This document shows positions 63,679 to 64,000 of a stretch of DNA of 64,000 nt, in pieces. Source of the stretch: Embleya sp040605455 (GTDB taxonomy: Bacteria; Actinomycetota; Actinomycetes; Streptomycetales; Streptomycetaceae); contig NZ_JBEXCV010000016.1 of NCBI RefSeq assembly GCF_040605455.1, forward strand, positions 25,481 through 89,480. Direction: 5' to 3'. The position numbers and the translations under genes were made by a program. The notes under the pieces were generated by a model, which saw only the letters and a program-made list of their open reading frames with translations, did not search any database and was not told the DNA's origin. The number at the start of each line of letters is the position of its first letter. Position 1 is the stretch's first letter.

Positions 63679-63705
63679 AATACCGGGCGGATTCTGTCCG
63701 GTATT
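63679..63705. promoter_or_regulatory. Inverted repeat between WYL regulator and VOC gene
   Basis: AATACCGG, an 11 bp spacer, CCGGTATT: a perfect 8 bp dyad with arms one-and-a-half turns apart in the 91 bp divergent promoter region. A likely WYL-regulator operator. Confidence 0.6.
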
Positions 63706-63751
63706 GATCGTAGCGTGTGATCCGAGCACCGACCGATCAGGAGAAAAACCC

Positions 63752-63937
63752 ATGGACTTCGTCTCGATCCGCATCATCACCGGCGATGTGGCCCGCCTCG
63801 TCGACTTCTACGAGCGCGCCACCGGCGTGCGGGCGAACCGGGCCACCGAGGACTTCGCCGAAATCAGGACCGCCTCGGCCACGCTCGCGATCGCCGGCGT
63901 CCGTACCGAGGCTGCTATATCTCGTCAAGCCGCTTGA
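63752..63937 (+). pseudogene. VOC-family (glyoxalase-like) gene cut by an insertion
   Basis: The first about 53 residues of a VOC-superfamily protein (MDFVSIRIITGDVARLVDFY, ERATGVRANRATEDFAEIRT). Family members are about 130 residues long. At about 63912 the sequence changes to insertion-sequence DNA and the frame stops at 63937. The ATG is behind AGGAGA. The promoter and probably the regulator pairing with the WYL gene are still intact. Confidence 0.75.
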
Positions 63938-64000
63938 GGGGTTTTCTGGTCACCGGCGTCTGCCGGCTGCTCGGATCGTTCGAGGAGCTTGAAGAGTTGG
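63925..64000 (-). mobile_element. Transposase C-terminus at right window edge
   Basis: On the minus strand the last codons of a transposase-like gene read LFKLLERSEQPADAGDQKTP and end at TGA 63925-63927, running off the window. It sits exactly where the VOC gene is broken, so it is the end of the inserted element. The IS family cannot be told from 24 codons. Confidence 0.55.

Overview
The window is very GC-rich DNA (about 70 % GC, strong G/C preference at third codon positions) from an actinomycete, most likely Streptomycetaceae (Streptomyces, Embleya, Kitasatospora or a relative). The evidence is an AfsA/gamma-butyrolactone-receptor pair, a RheA/Hsp18 pair with textbook operators, DasR-type dre boxes in front of a chitinase, a Ku gene and many small stress proteins typical of that family. 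I saw no rRNA, tRNA or CRISPR array.

Region 1 (1-16.6 kb) is accessory and heavily decayed. It holds broken pieces of at least five mobile-element classes: Tn554-like tyrosine recombinases with TnpC-like helpers, zinc-finger serine recombinases, a DEAD/RHxxP-type serine recombinase, a Tn3-type transposase and IS5-type and other transposases. Several pieces are fused in frame to unrelated genes. Intact passengers sit between them: a TetR/hydrolase pair, a DinB protein inside a pair of inverted ~94 bp repeats, two small possible immunity proteins (one inside a 713 bp unit with 29 bp terminal inverted repeats), a GC-skewed iteron-like array, a cysteine-rich peptide that could be a RiPP precursor, and a GNAT acetyltransferase. 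A large YwqK/TIGR02996/leucine-rich-repeat gene carries two apparent frameshifts.

Region 2 (16.6-24.6 kb) is a tight catabolic operon: acyl-CoA ligase, crotonase, acetoacetyl-CoA synthetase, 3-hydroxyacyl-CoA dehydrogenase (all coupled by ATGA or GTGA overlaps) and an amidohydrolase, bounded by a divergent MarR and a convergent TetR regulator. Remnants of an Opp/Dpp-type ABC transporter lie on both sides, as if the island had replaced the middle of that locus.

Region 3 (24.6-31.3 kb) has a DUF3237 protein, argG, decayed iron-transporter and LysR genes, Ku for non-homologous end joining, and a SigE-type sigma factor with a membrane protein.

Region 4 (31.6-58.9 kb) looks like a general-stress neighbourhood: a quinone-oxidoreductase/TPR fusion, a DUF6247-like/RelE-like toxin-antitoxin pair, STAS, DUF2795, DUF6328, DUF6479, a DUF2231-Rieske protein, P450, Zn-dehydrogenase, hemerythrin, KatE catalase, a stress SDR, rheA/hsp18, DUF2267, a methyltransferase/CDGSH/iron-redox trio, a HAD hydrolase, a lipoprotein and htpG. 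The gamma-butyrolactone synthase and receptor pair is embedded here. The htpG gene is preceded by a second RheA-like gene and a 39 bp palindrome that contains a RheA-type operator, which suggests a duplicated RheA circuit for Hsp90.

Region 5 (58.9-64 kb) holds a GH18 chitinase with two dre boxes, a two-domain Imm49 protein, a WYL regulator and a divergently transcribed VOC gene that is cut by an insertion sequence running off the right edge.
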